Of a DNA stretch of 64,000 nt, positions 26,767-35,048 are shown one piece after another. The stretch covers positions 1 through 64,000 of the forward strand of contig NZ_BDCU01000054.1 in the NCBI RefSeq assembly GCF_001618425.1. The letters are read 5' to 3'. The first letter of the stretch is position 1; each line of letters opens with the position of its first letter. A program made the position numbers and the translations under genes. Under the pieces are notes generated by a model. The model was not told the origin of the DNA, did no database searches, and was given only the letters and a program-made list of their open reading frames with translations. The DNA is from Nocardia fusca NBRC 14340. Its GTDB lineage: Bacteria > Actinomycetota > Actinomycetes > Mycobacteriales > Mycobacteriaceae.

Positions 26767-27753
26767 CTACTCGACGAGGTTCTCGCTCTTCAACCAGTCG
26801 TAGGCCACATCGGCGGGATCCTCGCCGTCGATATCGACCCGGCCGTTGAGTTCCTGCATCAGATCATCGGTGAGATGTTCGGAGATCGTGGCGAGCAGCG
26901 GTGCCAGCTGCGGGTAGCGGTCGATGATCTCACCGCGCACGACAGCTGTGCCGCTGTAGGGCAGGAAGAATTTCCGGTCGTCGTCGAGCACGACCAGGTT
27001 CAGGTTCTTCACCCGGCCGTCGGTGGTGTAGATCATGCCGAAATTGCAGGGTGCGCTCTTCGCCGTCGCCGTATAGACGACCCCGGCGTCCATCCGCGTG
27101 ACATTGCCCGCCGGAACGCCGCCGGGATCGTTGTAGGGAATCCCGTACTTCTGCAGCATCGGAATGAAACCATCGGAGCGACTGAAGAATTCGTCGTCGA
27201 CGCAGAAGGTCCGATCACCGACGGGAAGCGCTGCGACCTCGGACAGCGATTTCACGCCCAGCCGTTCGGCGGTGGGAGTCGACGCGCCGAACGCGTAGGT
27301 GTCGTTGAAATTGGCGGGGGGCATCCACTCCAGGTCGTAGTCGCGCTTCTCGATATCGTGGACGCGCTGCCACAGTTCCTGGGGATCTGAGATGGTCTCG
27401 GTCTGGTTGTGGTAATTGACCCAGCCGGTGCCCGTGTACTCCCAGAGGATATCGGCGTCGCCGTTGAGCTGGGCCTGCCGGGAGGAGGCCGAACCCGGCG
27501 CCCCGGTGAGATCGGTGACCTGCGCGCCGGCGGCGGCGAGATAGGTCGCGGTGATCTTGCCGAGCAGCACGCCCTCGGTGAAACTCTTCGAGGTCACCAC
27601 CAGCTTCGCCCCCTCCAGTGGTAGCTGCCCGTCCGGCAGGCGCGCATCATGGAAGGTGCCCGACGAACTCACCAGGCCACATCCCGCGAGCAGCGAGATC
27701 GCCGCGAGGAGAACCGAAACCGTGGAGGCCAGTCGTGCCGGTGCCGGACTCAT
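26767..27753 (-). CDS. ABC transporter substrate-binding lipoprotein (glycine betaine/quaternary amine type)
   Basis: 328-aa OpuCC/OsmF-type binding protein. A lipoprotein signal (LLAAISLLAGCG, modified Cys at about 25) anchors it outside the membrane. The mature part starts the fold with LVVTSKSFTEGVLLGKI, and the cleft motif DILWEYTGTGW is typical of ligands with quaternary amines (choline, betaine, carnitine, choline-O-sulfate). It is last in the four-gene operon and overlaps the permease gene by 4 bases. Confidence 0.9.
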   Translation of the reverse strand: MSPAPARLASTVSVLLAAISLLAGCGLVSSSGTFHDARLPDGQLPLEGAKLVVTSKSFTEGVLLGKITATYLAAAGAQVTDLTGAPGSASSRQAQLNGDADILWEYTGTGWVNYHNQTETISDPQELWQRVHDIEKRDYDLEWMPPANFNDTYAFGASTPTAERLGVKSLSEVAALPVGDRTFCVDDEFFSRSDGFIPMLQKYGIPYNDPGGVPAGNVTRMDAGVVYTATAKSAPCNFGMIYTTDGRVKNLNLVVLDDDRKFFLPYSGTAVVRGEIIDRYPQLAPLLATISEHLTDDLMQELNGRVDIDGEDPADVAYDWLKSENLVE

Positions 27754-28487
27754 GACACACCTCGCGGGGTCGCGGCCAGTTCGACGAGTCGGCCCAGCCA
27801 GTCGATGGTCAACGCCAGGAGCCCCACCAGGATCGCGCCGGAGATGAGCAGTTTGGGCAGGAACAGCGTGACGCCGGTGGTGATCAGCGTGCCGAGGCTG
27901 GTGGCGCCGATGAACGTGCTCAGTGTGGCGGTACCGACCAGGATGACCAGTGCGGTGCGGACACCGTTGAGAATCACCGGCACCGCCAGCGGCAATTCCA
28001 CCTGTAGCAGCGTCCGGGTACCCGAGTAGCCGATCCCCCGCGAGGCCTCGATGGTGCGCTGATCCACCTGCCGCAGCCCGACGATGGTGTTCTGCAGAAT
28101 CGGCAGGACGGCGTAGACGACGAGACCGACTATCGCCGTGCGGAATCCGGTGCCCAGCCAGAACGTGAACAGGACGAGCAGGCCGACGGCGGGCGCGGCC
28201 TGACCGACATTGGCGATATTGACCACGACCGGCTCGAACCGCTTCAGCGCGGGCCGGGTCAGCGCGATACCCAGTGGAATGGCGATCATCACCACGATGA
28301 CCGTGGCCACCACGGTGAGTTCGATATGCGCGACGAGGGTTGTGCGCAGGTTGTCCCAGCCCAGCGAGGCCTGTTCGGTCGCGGTGAACGTCGTCGCGCG
28401 GTACCACAGCAGGTAGCCGATACCGATCACCGCGATGATGAGCGGTTCGAACCACACATCGAGCGGGAGGCGGCGTAGCCGGGTCAT
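27750..28487 (-). CDS. ABC transporter permease (quaternary amine type, second)
   Basis: 245-aa OpuCB/D-type permease with about six helices and the EAA-like cytoplasmic loop IEASRGIGYSGTRTLLQVELPLAVPVILNGVR (about 145-176) that contacts the ATPase. It forms a heterodimer with the permease at 30081-30725. 4-base overlaps on both sides imply tightly coupled expression. Confidence 0.9.
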   Translation of the reverse strand: MTRLRRLPLDVWFEPLIIAVIGIGYLLWYRATTFTATEQASLGWDNLRTTLVAHIELTVVATVIVVMIAIPLGIALTRPALKRFEPVVVNIANVGQAAPAVGLLVLFTFWLGTGFRTAIVGLVVYAVLPILQNTIVGLRQVDQRTIEASRGIGYSGTRTLLQVELPLAVPVILNGVRTALVILVGTATLSTFIGATSLGTLITTGVTLFLPKLLISGAILVGLLALTIDWLGRLVELAATPRGVS

Positions 28488-29770
28488 GACCGCTCGGCCG
28501 ATCCGGGTTCGTCGTCGGCGGCGACCACCGGGGTCGGCGCCGGATCGGTGCCGTCGACGTAGGTCTCATAGGACGCGTCCGGTTCGTCGGCGCGGGCATC
28601 GGCGAGTTTGTCCCGGATCAGTTCGGTCACCGAGTCGATGCTCAGCGAGCCGACCACCGCGCCGCGGCCGTCGGTGACCAGCGCGGCGCCCTGGCTGGTC
28701 GCGAGCATGGCGTCCAGTGCGTCGTTGAGCGTCGACGAGCGCGCCACCACCGGTAGCCGCCGGTCGAGGAAATCGGAAACCTCGGGCTTGGTGGCCAGTT
28801 CGGTCAGCGTCGGCCAGGACCGCGGCCGCCCGGCGCCGTCCACCACGACCACCCAGCTGTGCCCGGCGGCTTTCGCGCGTTCGATCACCGCCGGTGCGGA
28901 TTCGCCGATCCGGGCGATGACGACGTCGTCGGACGGAACATCACGGACGCGGGAGACGGTCAGATACGCCAATTTCGCACCGGATCCGACGAACTCCTCG
29001 ACGAAGGGGGTGGCCGGATCGGTGAGGATGTCCTCCGGGCTCGCGTACTGCTCGATATGCCCGCCCTCGGAGAGGATGAGCACCTTGTCACCGAGTTTGG
29101 TGGCCTCTTCGAAATCGTGGGTGACGATCACGATGGTCTTGCCGAGTTCGTGCTGGATAGCGATGAGACTGTCCTGCAGACGGGCCCGGGTGATCGGGTC
29201 GACCGCACCGAACGGCTCGTCCATCAGCAGCACCGGTGGATCCGCCGCCAGGGCGCGGGCCACGCCGACGCGCTGCTGCTGGCCGCCCGACATATCCTTG
29301 GGGAGCCGGTCGGCGAAGGTGGCGGGGTCGAGGCCGACCAGATCGAGCAGGTATTCGGTACGTTCGGCGATCCGCTTCTTGTCCCAGCCCAGCACACGCG
29401 GGATGGCACCCACGTTTTTGGCGACCGACCAGTGCGGGAACAACCCGCCGGACTGGATGACGTAGCCGATCGACTGCCGCAGTTTGTCCGGATCCTCGCG
29501 GGTGACATCGCGACCGTCGATGAAGATCCGGCCCTCGGTGGGTTCGATCAACCGGTTGATCATCTTGAGGGTGGTCGTCTTCCCGCAGCCCGAAGGGCCC
29601 ACGAAGGCGACGATCTCCCCGGCGGGGATTTCGAGGTCCAGGCGTTCGACCGCGGGCTTGCGCTGACCCTTGAACCGTTTGACGACCGAGTCCAAGGTGA
29701 TCGAGGCGCCGGTGACCGTACGCTCGGTTGTCGCCGCGGCCGTGCCGCTGCTCGTCACATCGCCGGTCAT
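28484..29770 (-). CDS. ABC transporter ATPase with CBS domains (OpuCA/ProV-like)
   Basis: 428-aa ATP-binding subunit. It carries Walker A GPSGCGKTT (about 59-67), signature SGGQQQR, Walker B VLLMDEPFGAVDP and the H-loop VTHDF. The C-terminal third (about 270-400) holds two CBS motifs (for example SSTLNDALDAMLATSQGAALVTDGRG), which in OpuA-type transporters sense ionic strength or nucleotides. The N-terminal 22 residues are Thr/Ala-rich. Its ribosome site GGGAGG lies inside the last unit of the tandem repeat that separates it from the upstream permease gene. Confidence 0.92.
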   Translation of the reverse strand: MTGDVTSSGTAAATTERTVTGASITLDSVVKRFKGQRKPAVERLDLEIPAGEIVAFVGPSGCGKTTTLKMINRLIEPTEGRIFIDGRDVTREDPDKLRQSIGYVIQSGGLFPHWSVAKNVGAIPRVLGWDKKRIAERTEYLLDLVGLDPATFADRLPKDMSGGQQQRVGVARALAADPPVLLMDEPFGAVDPITRARLQDSLIAIQHELGKTIVIVTHDFEEATKLGDKVLILSEGGHIEQYASPEDILTDPATPFVEEFVGSGAKLAYLTVSRVRDVPSDDVVIARIGESAPAVIERAKAAGHSWVVVVDGAGRPRSWPTLTELATKPEVSDFLDRRLPVVARSSTLNDALDAMLATSQGAALVTDGRGAVVGSLSIDSVTELIRDKLADARADEPDASYETYVDGTDPAPTPVVAADDEPGSAERS

Positions 29771-30084
29771 AGGGCCTCCCTCGAAGCGAATTCATGCGCT
29801 CTGCGGAGGCCGCAGCGCAGGCGGAGGCGTCGCACATCCCCCGAAGCGGTTCCATACGTCGGCAGACGCCGCAGCGAAGGCCCTGGTACCGCCTCATAGG
29901 ACCTCCCTCGAAGCGAATTCACGCGCTCTGCGGAGGCCGCAGCGCAGGCGGAGGCATCGCACCTCCCTCGAAGCGAATTCATGCGCTCTGCGGAGGCCAC
30001 AGAGTTGGCGGAGGCATCACACCTCCCCCGAAGCGGTTCCATACGTCGGCGGAGGCCGCAGCGAAGGCGGAGGTATCGCCTCAT
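29767..30084 (-). CDS. open frame made of the tandem repeat (possible spacer peptide)
   Basis: A 105-codon frame composed entirely of repeat units. Its ATG overlaps the stop of the upstream permease (ATGA at 30081-30084), and its TGA overlaps the ATG of the ATPase (29767-29770). The peptide is repetitive: variants of RCDASAxxAASAERMNSLRG and LRCGLRRRMEPLRG, rich in Arg, Ala, Ser and Cys. I do not claim a protein function. It may only keep ribosomes moving between the two transporter genes, or be a by-product of repeat insertion at an original ATGA overlap. Confidence 0.4.
   Translation of the reverse strand: MRRYLRLRCGLRRRMEPLRGRCDASANSVASAERMNSLRGRCDASACAAASAERVNSLRGRSYEAVPGPSLRRLPTYGTASGDVRRLRLRCGLRRAHEFASREAL
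29775..30083. repeat. tandem array of five ~60-base units inside ABC operon
   Basis: Units begin at 29775, 29835, 29902, 29962 and 30022 (spacings 60, 67, 60, 60). Two unit types occur on the plus strand: CCTCCCTCGAAGCGAATTC-type (units 1, 3, 4) and CMTCCCCCGAAGCGGTTCC-type (units 2, 5), each followed by a CTGCGG-AGG-CCGCAG hairpin or a variant. Read on the gene strand, each unit ends in GGGAGG or a close variant a few bases before an ATG. It interrupts an operon whose other junctions are 4-base overlaps. Type unknown; it resembles an interspersed intergenic repeat that has multiplied locally. Confidence 0.85.
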
Positions 30085-30725
30085 GACAGTCCCTTCGCGA
30101 TCGTGAGTCGTCCGAGCAGGACGAGGAGCGCGTCGAAGACCAACGCGATGATGACGATGAGAATTGTTCCGGTGAGCGCCATTTCGAGGGCGTTGGCGCC
30201 GCCGAGCCGGGACAACCCGTTGAAGATCAGCGAGCCGAGCCCGGGGCCGAGCACGTAGGCGACGATGGCCGCGACACCGACGATCATCTGGGTGGACACT
30301 CTGATCCCGGTGAGGATCACCGGCCAGGCGATGGGCAGTTCCACGGTAAGCAGAATGCGCAACCGCGAAAAGCCGATGCCCCGGGCGGATTCGACGACCG
30401 AGGCCGGTACCGACCGCAGACCGACGATGGCGTTGCCGATCACCGGCAGGGCCGCGAAGAATGCCAGCATGATGAACGACGGGACGACACCGAGTCCGAA
30501 GGGCACCAGCAGCAACGCCAGCAGTGCCAGCGAGGGTATCGTCAGCGCGACCCGACTGGAGGTCAGCGAGAGGGCCGACAGCAGCGGCAACCGGTAGACC
30601 GTGACGGCGATGAGGACGGCGACGACGGTCCCGACCAGAACCGTCTGGAACGCCAAGGAGGCATGCTGATACGTCAGAAATGTCAGCAGCTCCCCCCGAC
30701 CTCGGATATAGCTCCACAGATTCAC
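30081..30725 (-). CDS. ABC transporter permease (quaternary amine type, first)
   Basis: 214-aa OpuC-type permease, first gene of the operon. It has about five to six helices and the loop VESARGIGFSRLRILLTVELPIAWPVILTGIR that docks on the ATPase, closely parallel to the second permease. The start is an ATG (MNLWSYIRGRGELLTF), the family-typical beginning. It is separated from the ATPase gene only by the tandem repeat. Confidence 0.9.
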   Translation of the reverse strand: MNLWSYIRGRGELLTFLTYQHASLAFQTVLVGTVVAVLIAVTVYRLPLLSALSLTSSRVALTIPSLALLALLLVPFGLGVVPSFIMLAFFAALPVIGNAIVGLRSVPASVVESARGIGFSRLRILLTVELPIAWPVILTGIRVSTQMIVGVAAIVAYVLGPGLGSLIFNGLSRLGGANALEMALTGTILIVIIALVFDALLVLLGRLTIAKGLS

Positions 30726-31107
30726 TGGATTCCCATCGTCGGCCGGAAATCGTTCGGCGCCCGTCCGTGCGGAGTCATCGGAGGCGCAAGCTGTAAAAGA
30801 TTAATCGATATCACCCGGTCGAACAGAGAGGGCGCGCGGCGGATACGGCACCGCGCCGCCGCATTCGTGCGCGTCCGCGACCGGTACCGGCGGCAATACG
30901 ACACGGCGCATTACTGTCCAGGGTTTCGATCTCCGGGAATCCATAACAATTGCGGCGGTGCGCGGCCGAGCGTGCGGACATCCGGCGTACATGGGTTCCG
31001 TCGGCGTCACTCGGGACGACCGACGGCCACCGACCGGGTATCGCGAGCAATCCCCGGTCCATTGTGCGGCAGTGACATTCGATAACCGTTCCGGCGGGTG
31101 AGCGCGG
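30726..31107. other. intergenic region, probable promoter of ABC operon
   Basis: About 380 bases between the dioxygenase gene and the transporter operon, both on the minus strand. An AT-rich patch (TAAAAGATTAATCGATATC, about 30795-30813) stands out and could hold the operon promoter. I see no further genes or clear palindromes. Confidence 0.4.
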
Positions 31108-32043
31108 TTAGGCGGCGCGGGCCGGCGAGTCGACTGCCGAATAGTATTCGGCATCGCCGGAGATCACGGTGCTCGGCCTACCGTCGACCCCGACGGGGAT
31201 TCCCCCGGCCAGCGTGATCCGGGTCAGCCGGCGGTGCTCGGTACCGTCGTAGTCGTCGATGGCGTAGTGCTGGGTGGCGCGGTTGTCCCAGATGGCGACG
31301 TCGCCCAGCGCCCAGTTCCAGCGAGTGGTGTTCTCCAGCCGGGTGATCCGGTCCTGCAACAGCCGGAACAGCGCCTGTGATTCGGTGCCGGACAGACCCA
31401 CGAACTGCTTCACGAATCCGCCGAGCAACAGGGCCCGTTCACCGGTCTCCGGATGCACCTCCACCACCGGATGCTCGGTCTCGAAATAGCTCGACTCGAA
31501 TTCGCGCCGGTAGGCGGTGGCGCCCTCGTCGGGGTTGTCCTCGGCGGTGGCGGCGTAGTCGTACAGGTTGGTATGCCGTGCGCGCAGGTTCTCGGCCAGC
31601 AATCGCAGCGGTTCGGGCAGCGAGTTGTAGGCGGCGACGGTGGAGGCCCAGGTGGTCGAACCGCCGTAGCTCGGCAGGACGACGGCGCGCAGAATGGATG
31701 CCTTCGGCACCCGGTCGACGAAGGTGACATCGGTGTGCCAGCTGTTCGAGCGGCCGTGGCGCGAATCGATGGCCAGGCTCTTCACCCCGGCCGATCGGAC
31801 GGTCGGATGCGGCGTGGTCGGGGTACCGAGCAGTTCCGCGAACTCGTACTGTCCGTCCTCGGTGAGATGGTCCTGGCCGCGGAAGAAGATCACCTTGTGC
31901 TCCGCGAGCGCCGCGCGGATACCGGCGACGGTCTCCGGGGACAGATCGCCGCCGAGCCGGACCCCGTCGATTCGCGCGCCGATATGGGTACCGAGCTTGG
32001 TCACCTGCACGGTGGTAGCGGTGTCAACAAAGTCGACGGGCAT
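31108..32043 (-). CDS. Fe(II)/2-oxoglutarate alkylsulfatase-like dioxygenase (TauD/TfdA family)
   Basis: 311-aa cytoplasmic dioxygenase. The facial triad is H103-x-D105 (in NSWHTDVTF) and H259 (in ATQHYAIDDYDG); R271/R275 would bind 2-oxoglutarate. The pattern KLGTHIGARIDGVRLGGDLS and the long region SYGGSTTWASTVAAYNSLPE resemble, from memory, the mycobacterial alkylsulfatase Rv3406 more than taurine dioxygenase. Such enzymes hydroxylate the carbon next to the sulfate ester, releasing an aldehyde and sulfate. It lies between a quaternary-amine transporter and a betaine aldehyde dehydrogenase, which suggests choline-O-sulfate as a possible substrate. Confidence 0.85.
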   Translation of the reverse strand: MPVDFVDTATTVQVTKLGTHIGARIDGVRLGGDLSPETVAGIRAALAEHKVIFFRGQDHLTEDGQYEFAELLGTPTTPHPTVRSAGVKSLAIDSRHGRSNSWHTDVTFVDRVPKASILRAVVLPSYGGSTTWASTVAAYNSLPEPLRLLAENLRARHTNLYDYAATAEDNPDEGATAYRREFESSYFETEHPVVEVHPETGERALLLGGFVKQFVGLSGTESQALFRLLQDRITRLENTTRWNWALGDVAIWDNRATQHYAIDDYDGTEHRRLTRITLAGGIPVGVDGRPSTVISGDAEYYSAVDSPARAA

Positions 32044-32325
32044 TCCGGGGCCTTTCGCTCGTATCCGACGATCGACTCGAATGAAACCAGCGCGGGACCG
32101 CCGCGACCAGGGTTTCGGTCACCGGGATCGTAAGGGGCAACCACTCGGCGAACCGGCCGCCGCCCCTGCGCAGCGCATCCTCGCACCCGGCCGGAGCGTT
32201 TCGTTCCGCACCGGCCGCACCGCCGAGGAGAGGCCGGTGGCCCATAGAATGCGGGCCGTGGGCGGAGGCAGCCGTCGACGGCGAGCACCCTGCCGGCGCA
32301 CCCGGAACGAGAGGGAGATATCGAG

Positions 32326-33822
32326 ATGATCCTCGCCGACGAGCCGCTGCTGCGCGCGCCCCACCTCTACATCGACGGCACCTGGGTCGAACCGGCCGCC
32401 GGCGGGATCCGGGAGATCCGCGATCCGGCGGACGGCGCGGTGATCGCCGCCGTCGGCGAGGCCGGTGCGGTGGACGCGCGGCGTGCGGTCGGCGCGGCCC
32501 GTGCCGCGTTCGCCACCGGCGCGTGGCCGGGTACTCCGGTCGCGGAGCGGGCCGCGCTACTGCTGCGCACCGCCGAACTCCTCGCCGAGTATCGCGACCC
32601 GATCGCCCGGATCGAGACCCTGGACACCGGCAAGACACTGCGCGAGAGCCATATCGATATCGACGACGTCATCGCGGTGTTCCGGTACTACGCGCAGCTC
32701 GTCGGCACCACCGGCGACCGGGTCGTCGATACGGGCGATCCGGCGGTGATCAGCCGTATCGTCCGCGAACCGGTGGGTGTGTGCGCGCTGATCTCGCCGT
32801 GGAACTATCCGCTGCTGCAGATGTCCTGGAAGGTCGCCCCCGCGCTGGCGGCCGGCTGCACGGTGGTCGCCAAACCGAGCGAGGTCACTCCGCTGAGCAC
32901 GATCGCCCTGGTCCGGGTGCTGGAACAGGCGGGGGTGCCGCCGGGCGTGGTGAACCTCGTACCGGGCGAGGGTCCGGTGGTGGGGTCGGCGCTCACCGGT
33001 ACGCCCGAGGTCGATCTGATCTCCTTCACCGGTGGCGCCACCACCGGGGCGGCCATCGCCGCCCGGGCCGCCCCGCACATCACCCGAGTGGCGCTCGAAC
33101 TGGGCGGTAAGAATCCACATATCGTTTTCGCCGACGCCGACCGCGACAGCGCGATCGACGCGGTGCTGACCGGCGCCTTCCTGCATTCGGGCCAGGTGTG
33201 CTCGGCCGGGACCCGGCTCATCGTGGAGGAGTCGATCGCGGACGGGTTCGTCGCGGAACTCGCCCGGCGCGCCGGCGGAATCCGGGTCGGTCCCGGGACG
33301 GATCCCGCGTCGCAGACCGGACCGCTGGTCTCCCCGGAACATCGCGCCGCGGTGGAGGCCCAGGTGGCCCGCGGTCTCGCCGAAGGCGCGGTGCTGATCG
33401 CCGGGGGGAAGCGGCCGGAGGACCCCCGGCTGACCGCCGGCAGCTACTACCTGCCGACCGTGCTGGACCGCTGCCGCCGCGAGATGCGGATCGTCCAGGA
33501 GGAGACCTTCGGCCCCGTACTCACCGTGGAGCGGTTCGCTACCGAGGCCGAGGCCGTCGAACTGGGCAACGACACGTCCTACGGACTCGCGGCCGGCGTG
33601 CGCACCGGCGACGCGGCCCGCGGCGAACGGGTGGTCCGCGCGCTCCGGCACGGCACGGTGTGGCTCAACGATTTCGGCCCCTACACTCCCGCCGCCGAAT
33701 GGGGTGGGTTCGGGCGTTCCGGTATCGGCCGCGAACTCGGCCCGAGCGGGCTGGCCGAGTACCAGGAGACCAAGCACATCTGGCACAACACCGCACCGGC
33801 GGTGGGCGGCTGGTTCGCCTGA
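32326..33822 (+). CDS. betaine aldehyde dehydrogenase-like ALDH
   Basis: 498-aa NAD(P)+-dependent aldehyde dehydrogenase. Catalytic residues: C292 in GQVCSAGTR and E258 in ELGGKNPH; the cofactor region is ISPWNYPLLQMSWKVAPALAA. The C-terminal run WGGFGRSGIGRELGPSGLAEYQETKHIWHN resembles GbsA-type betaine aldehyde dehydrogenases. The ATG follows GAGAGGGAGATATCGAG. It is divergent from the dioxygenase gene with 282 bases between, and next to a betaine-type ABC operon, consistent with glycine betaine formation. Confidence 0.88.
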   Translation: MILADEPLLRAPHLYIDGTWVEPAAGGIREIRDPADGAVIAAVGEAGAVDARRAVGAARAAFATGAWPGTPVAERAALLLRTAELLAEYRDPIARIETLDTGKTLRESHIDIDDVIAVFRYYAQLVGTTGDRVVDTGDPAVISRIVREPVGVCALISPWNYPLLQMSWKVAPALAAGCTVVAKPSEVTPLSTIALVRVLEQAGVPPGVVNLVPGEGPVVGSALTGTPEVDLISFTGGATTGAAIAARAAPHITRVALELGGKNPHIVFADADRDSAIDAVLTGAFLHSGQVCSAGTRLIVEESIADGFVAELARRAGGIRVGPGTDPASQTGPLVSPEHRAAVEAQVARGLAEGAVLIAGGKRPEDPRLTAGSYYLPTVLDRCRREMRIVQEETFGPVLTVERFATEAEAVELGNDTSYGLAAGVRTGDAARGERVVRALRHGTVWLNDFGPYTPAAEWGGFGRSGIGRELGPSGLAEYQETKHIWHNTAPAVGGWFA

Positions 33823-33847
33823 ATCCCGGGTCGGCTCGCGGTAGTGA

Positions 33848-33946
33848 CCTGTCCGCCGCCGGGACCTGCCGACGCTCGGCGACACCCTCATGGAACGTCT
33901 CGCCGACGCGGCCCGCAACGGCCTGGTCACCGCCCGGCGACGCTGA
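33848..33946 (+). pseudogene. possible C-terminal gene fragment
   Basis: A 32-codon frame without a start ends at 33946 and reads DLPTLGDTLMERLADAARNG in its middle, with good coding bias for such a short stretch. I do not recognise the parent family. It may be a remnant left by deletion downstream of the aldehyde dehydrogenase, or a chance frame. Confidence 0.25.
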
Positions 33947-33967
33947 CGGGCGCGGTGGGTTCACCCC

Positions 33968-34822
33968 TCAGACCAGCGGTTTACCCAGCGCCCGGCGTCG
34001 CCGCATATCGGCGAGATGTTTGTCCAGCGGGTACATCCGCCAGCGTTCGGGCCCGAGCCGCATCACGGTACCGATCGCGCGCATGATCAGCTCGAAGGCG
34101 CGTTGCCGCCCCGGGCTCCAGGCCAGCCCCAGTTCGTCCCGGTACCGCTGGGGCAGGAAGCCGGTGGTGAAGAACCGGTTGACGGGCCGGAACAGCACCC
34201 GTTCGACGCGCCCGTACGGACCCAGCTCCACGACCTGTTCCCGCAGATACCGTTTTACTTCGTCGTCGATCGATATCTGCGCGGACTTGCGCTCCCAGTA
34301 TTCGGCGAACGCGGCGCGATCGGCCGGCCACATCTCCGGGCGCATCTGCAGCGTGGTCCCGAATCTGCTCGACTCCCGGTACAACTCGTCGGCGTAGTCG
34401 GCGTCGAGCGGACCGTACAGGTATTCCAGTGAATCGACGACCCCGCGATAGATGCACGCGGCGACCCACAGCTGCAGTTCCGGGTCGAACGCGTTGTACT
34501 TCACCGCGCTGCCCGGCCGGGACCGGACCTGGCGATGGGAGGTGTTGGTCGCCTCGCGGTAGGCGGCACGTTCCTCGTCGGTGCCCAGCATGGCCACCGC
34601 GAGATAGGTCAGCGTCGTGCGGCCGCGTTTGCGCGGATGTAGATCGAACCGGCCGCTGTCCACGGTGCTCTCGACGACACCGCGGCCGACCGGCGCCTGG
34701 CTCAGCTGCATCACGACGTTGGCCGGGCCGCCGAGCAGCGCGGCCGGGCCGGCCAGGTATTTGCGGCGGGCGACCTCGCCGGGCTGATCAGCGCTTGCTG
34801 CCGGTGACGCTGGGCGCGACAT
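33968..34822 (-). CDS. oxygenase MpaB/DUF2236 family protein
   Basis: 284-aa protein of the MpaB family (DUF2236), haem- or metal-linked proteins related to latex-clearing oxygenases. The region PANVVMQLSQAPVGRGVVESTVDSGRFDLHPRKRGRTTLTYL and the later YNAFDPELQLWVAACIYRGVVDSLEYLYG are typical. I start at ATG 34822 (MSRPASP) after AGGTCCTATG context; an upstream ATG at 34837 is also open. It is divergent from the acyl-CoA ligase gene, suggesting a lipid-related role. Confidence 0.82.
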   Translation of the reverse strand: MSRPASPAASADQPGEVARRKYLAGPAALLGGPANVVMQLSQAPVGRGVVESTVDSGRFDLHPRKRGRTTLTYLAVAMLGTDEERAAYREATNTSHRQVRSRPGSAVKYNAFDPELQLWVAACIYRGVVDSLEYLYGPLDADYADELYRESSRFGTTLQMRPEMWPADRAAFAEYWERKSAQISIDDEVKRYLREQVVELGPYGRVERVLFRPVNRFFTTGFLPQRYRDELGLAWSPGRQRAFELIMRAIGTVMRLGPERWRMYPLDKHLADMRRRRALGKPLV

Positions 34823-35048
34823 AGGACCTCCATGCAATACTGATAGAAACTTTACTCCATTCTCTCACACTCGAGGAGCGTCGATGTGAATCCGCGGTAT
34901 GAGATCGCCATAGCGCACACGCACGGATAATGCGCAATAAGTGAACGTACATTCTGCGCCTGAGCTACCCTGGCCGAACCACTCGGCCAGCCCGGCGCCG
35001 CGTAGTCCCGCGCTCCGGTCGGACTGTTCCAATTCCTGGAGGTGACCC

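Noticed and set aside
29775..30083. CRISPR array as explanation for the repeats
   Set aside because: Units are contiguous, about 60 bases, without unique spacers of constant size, and no cas genes are present.
29767..30717. Long frame spanning the first permease and the repeat array
   Set aside because: The permease is encoded in another frame; only the section from the ATG at 30084 is kept as a repeat-derived frame.
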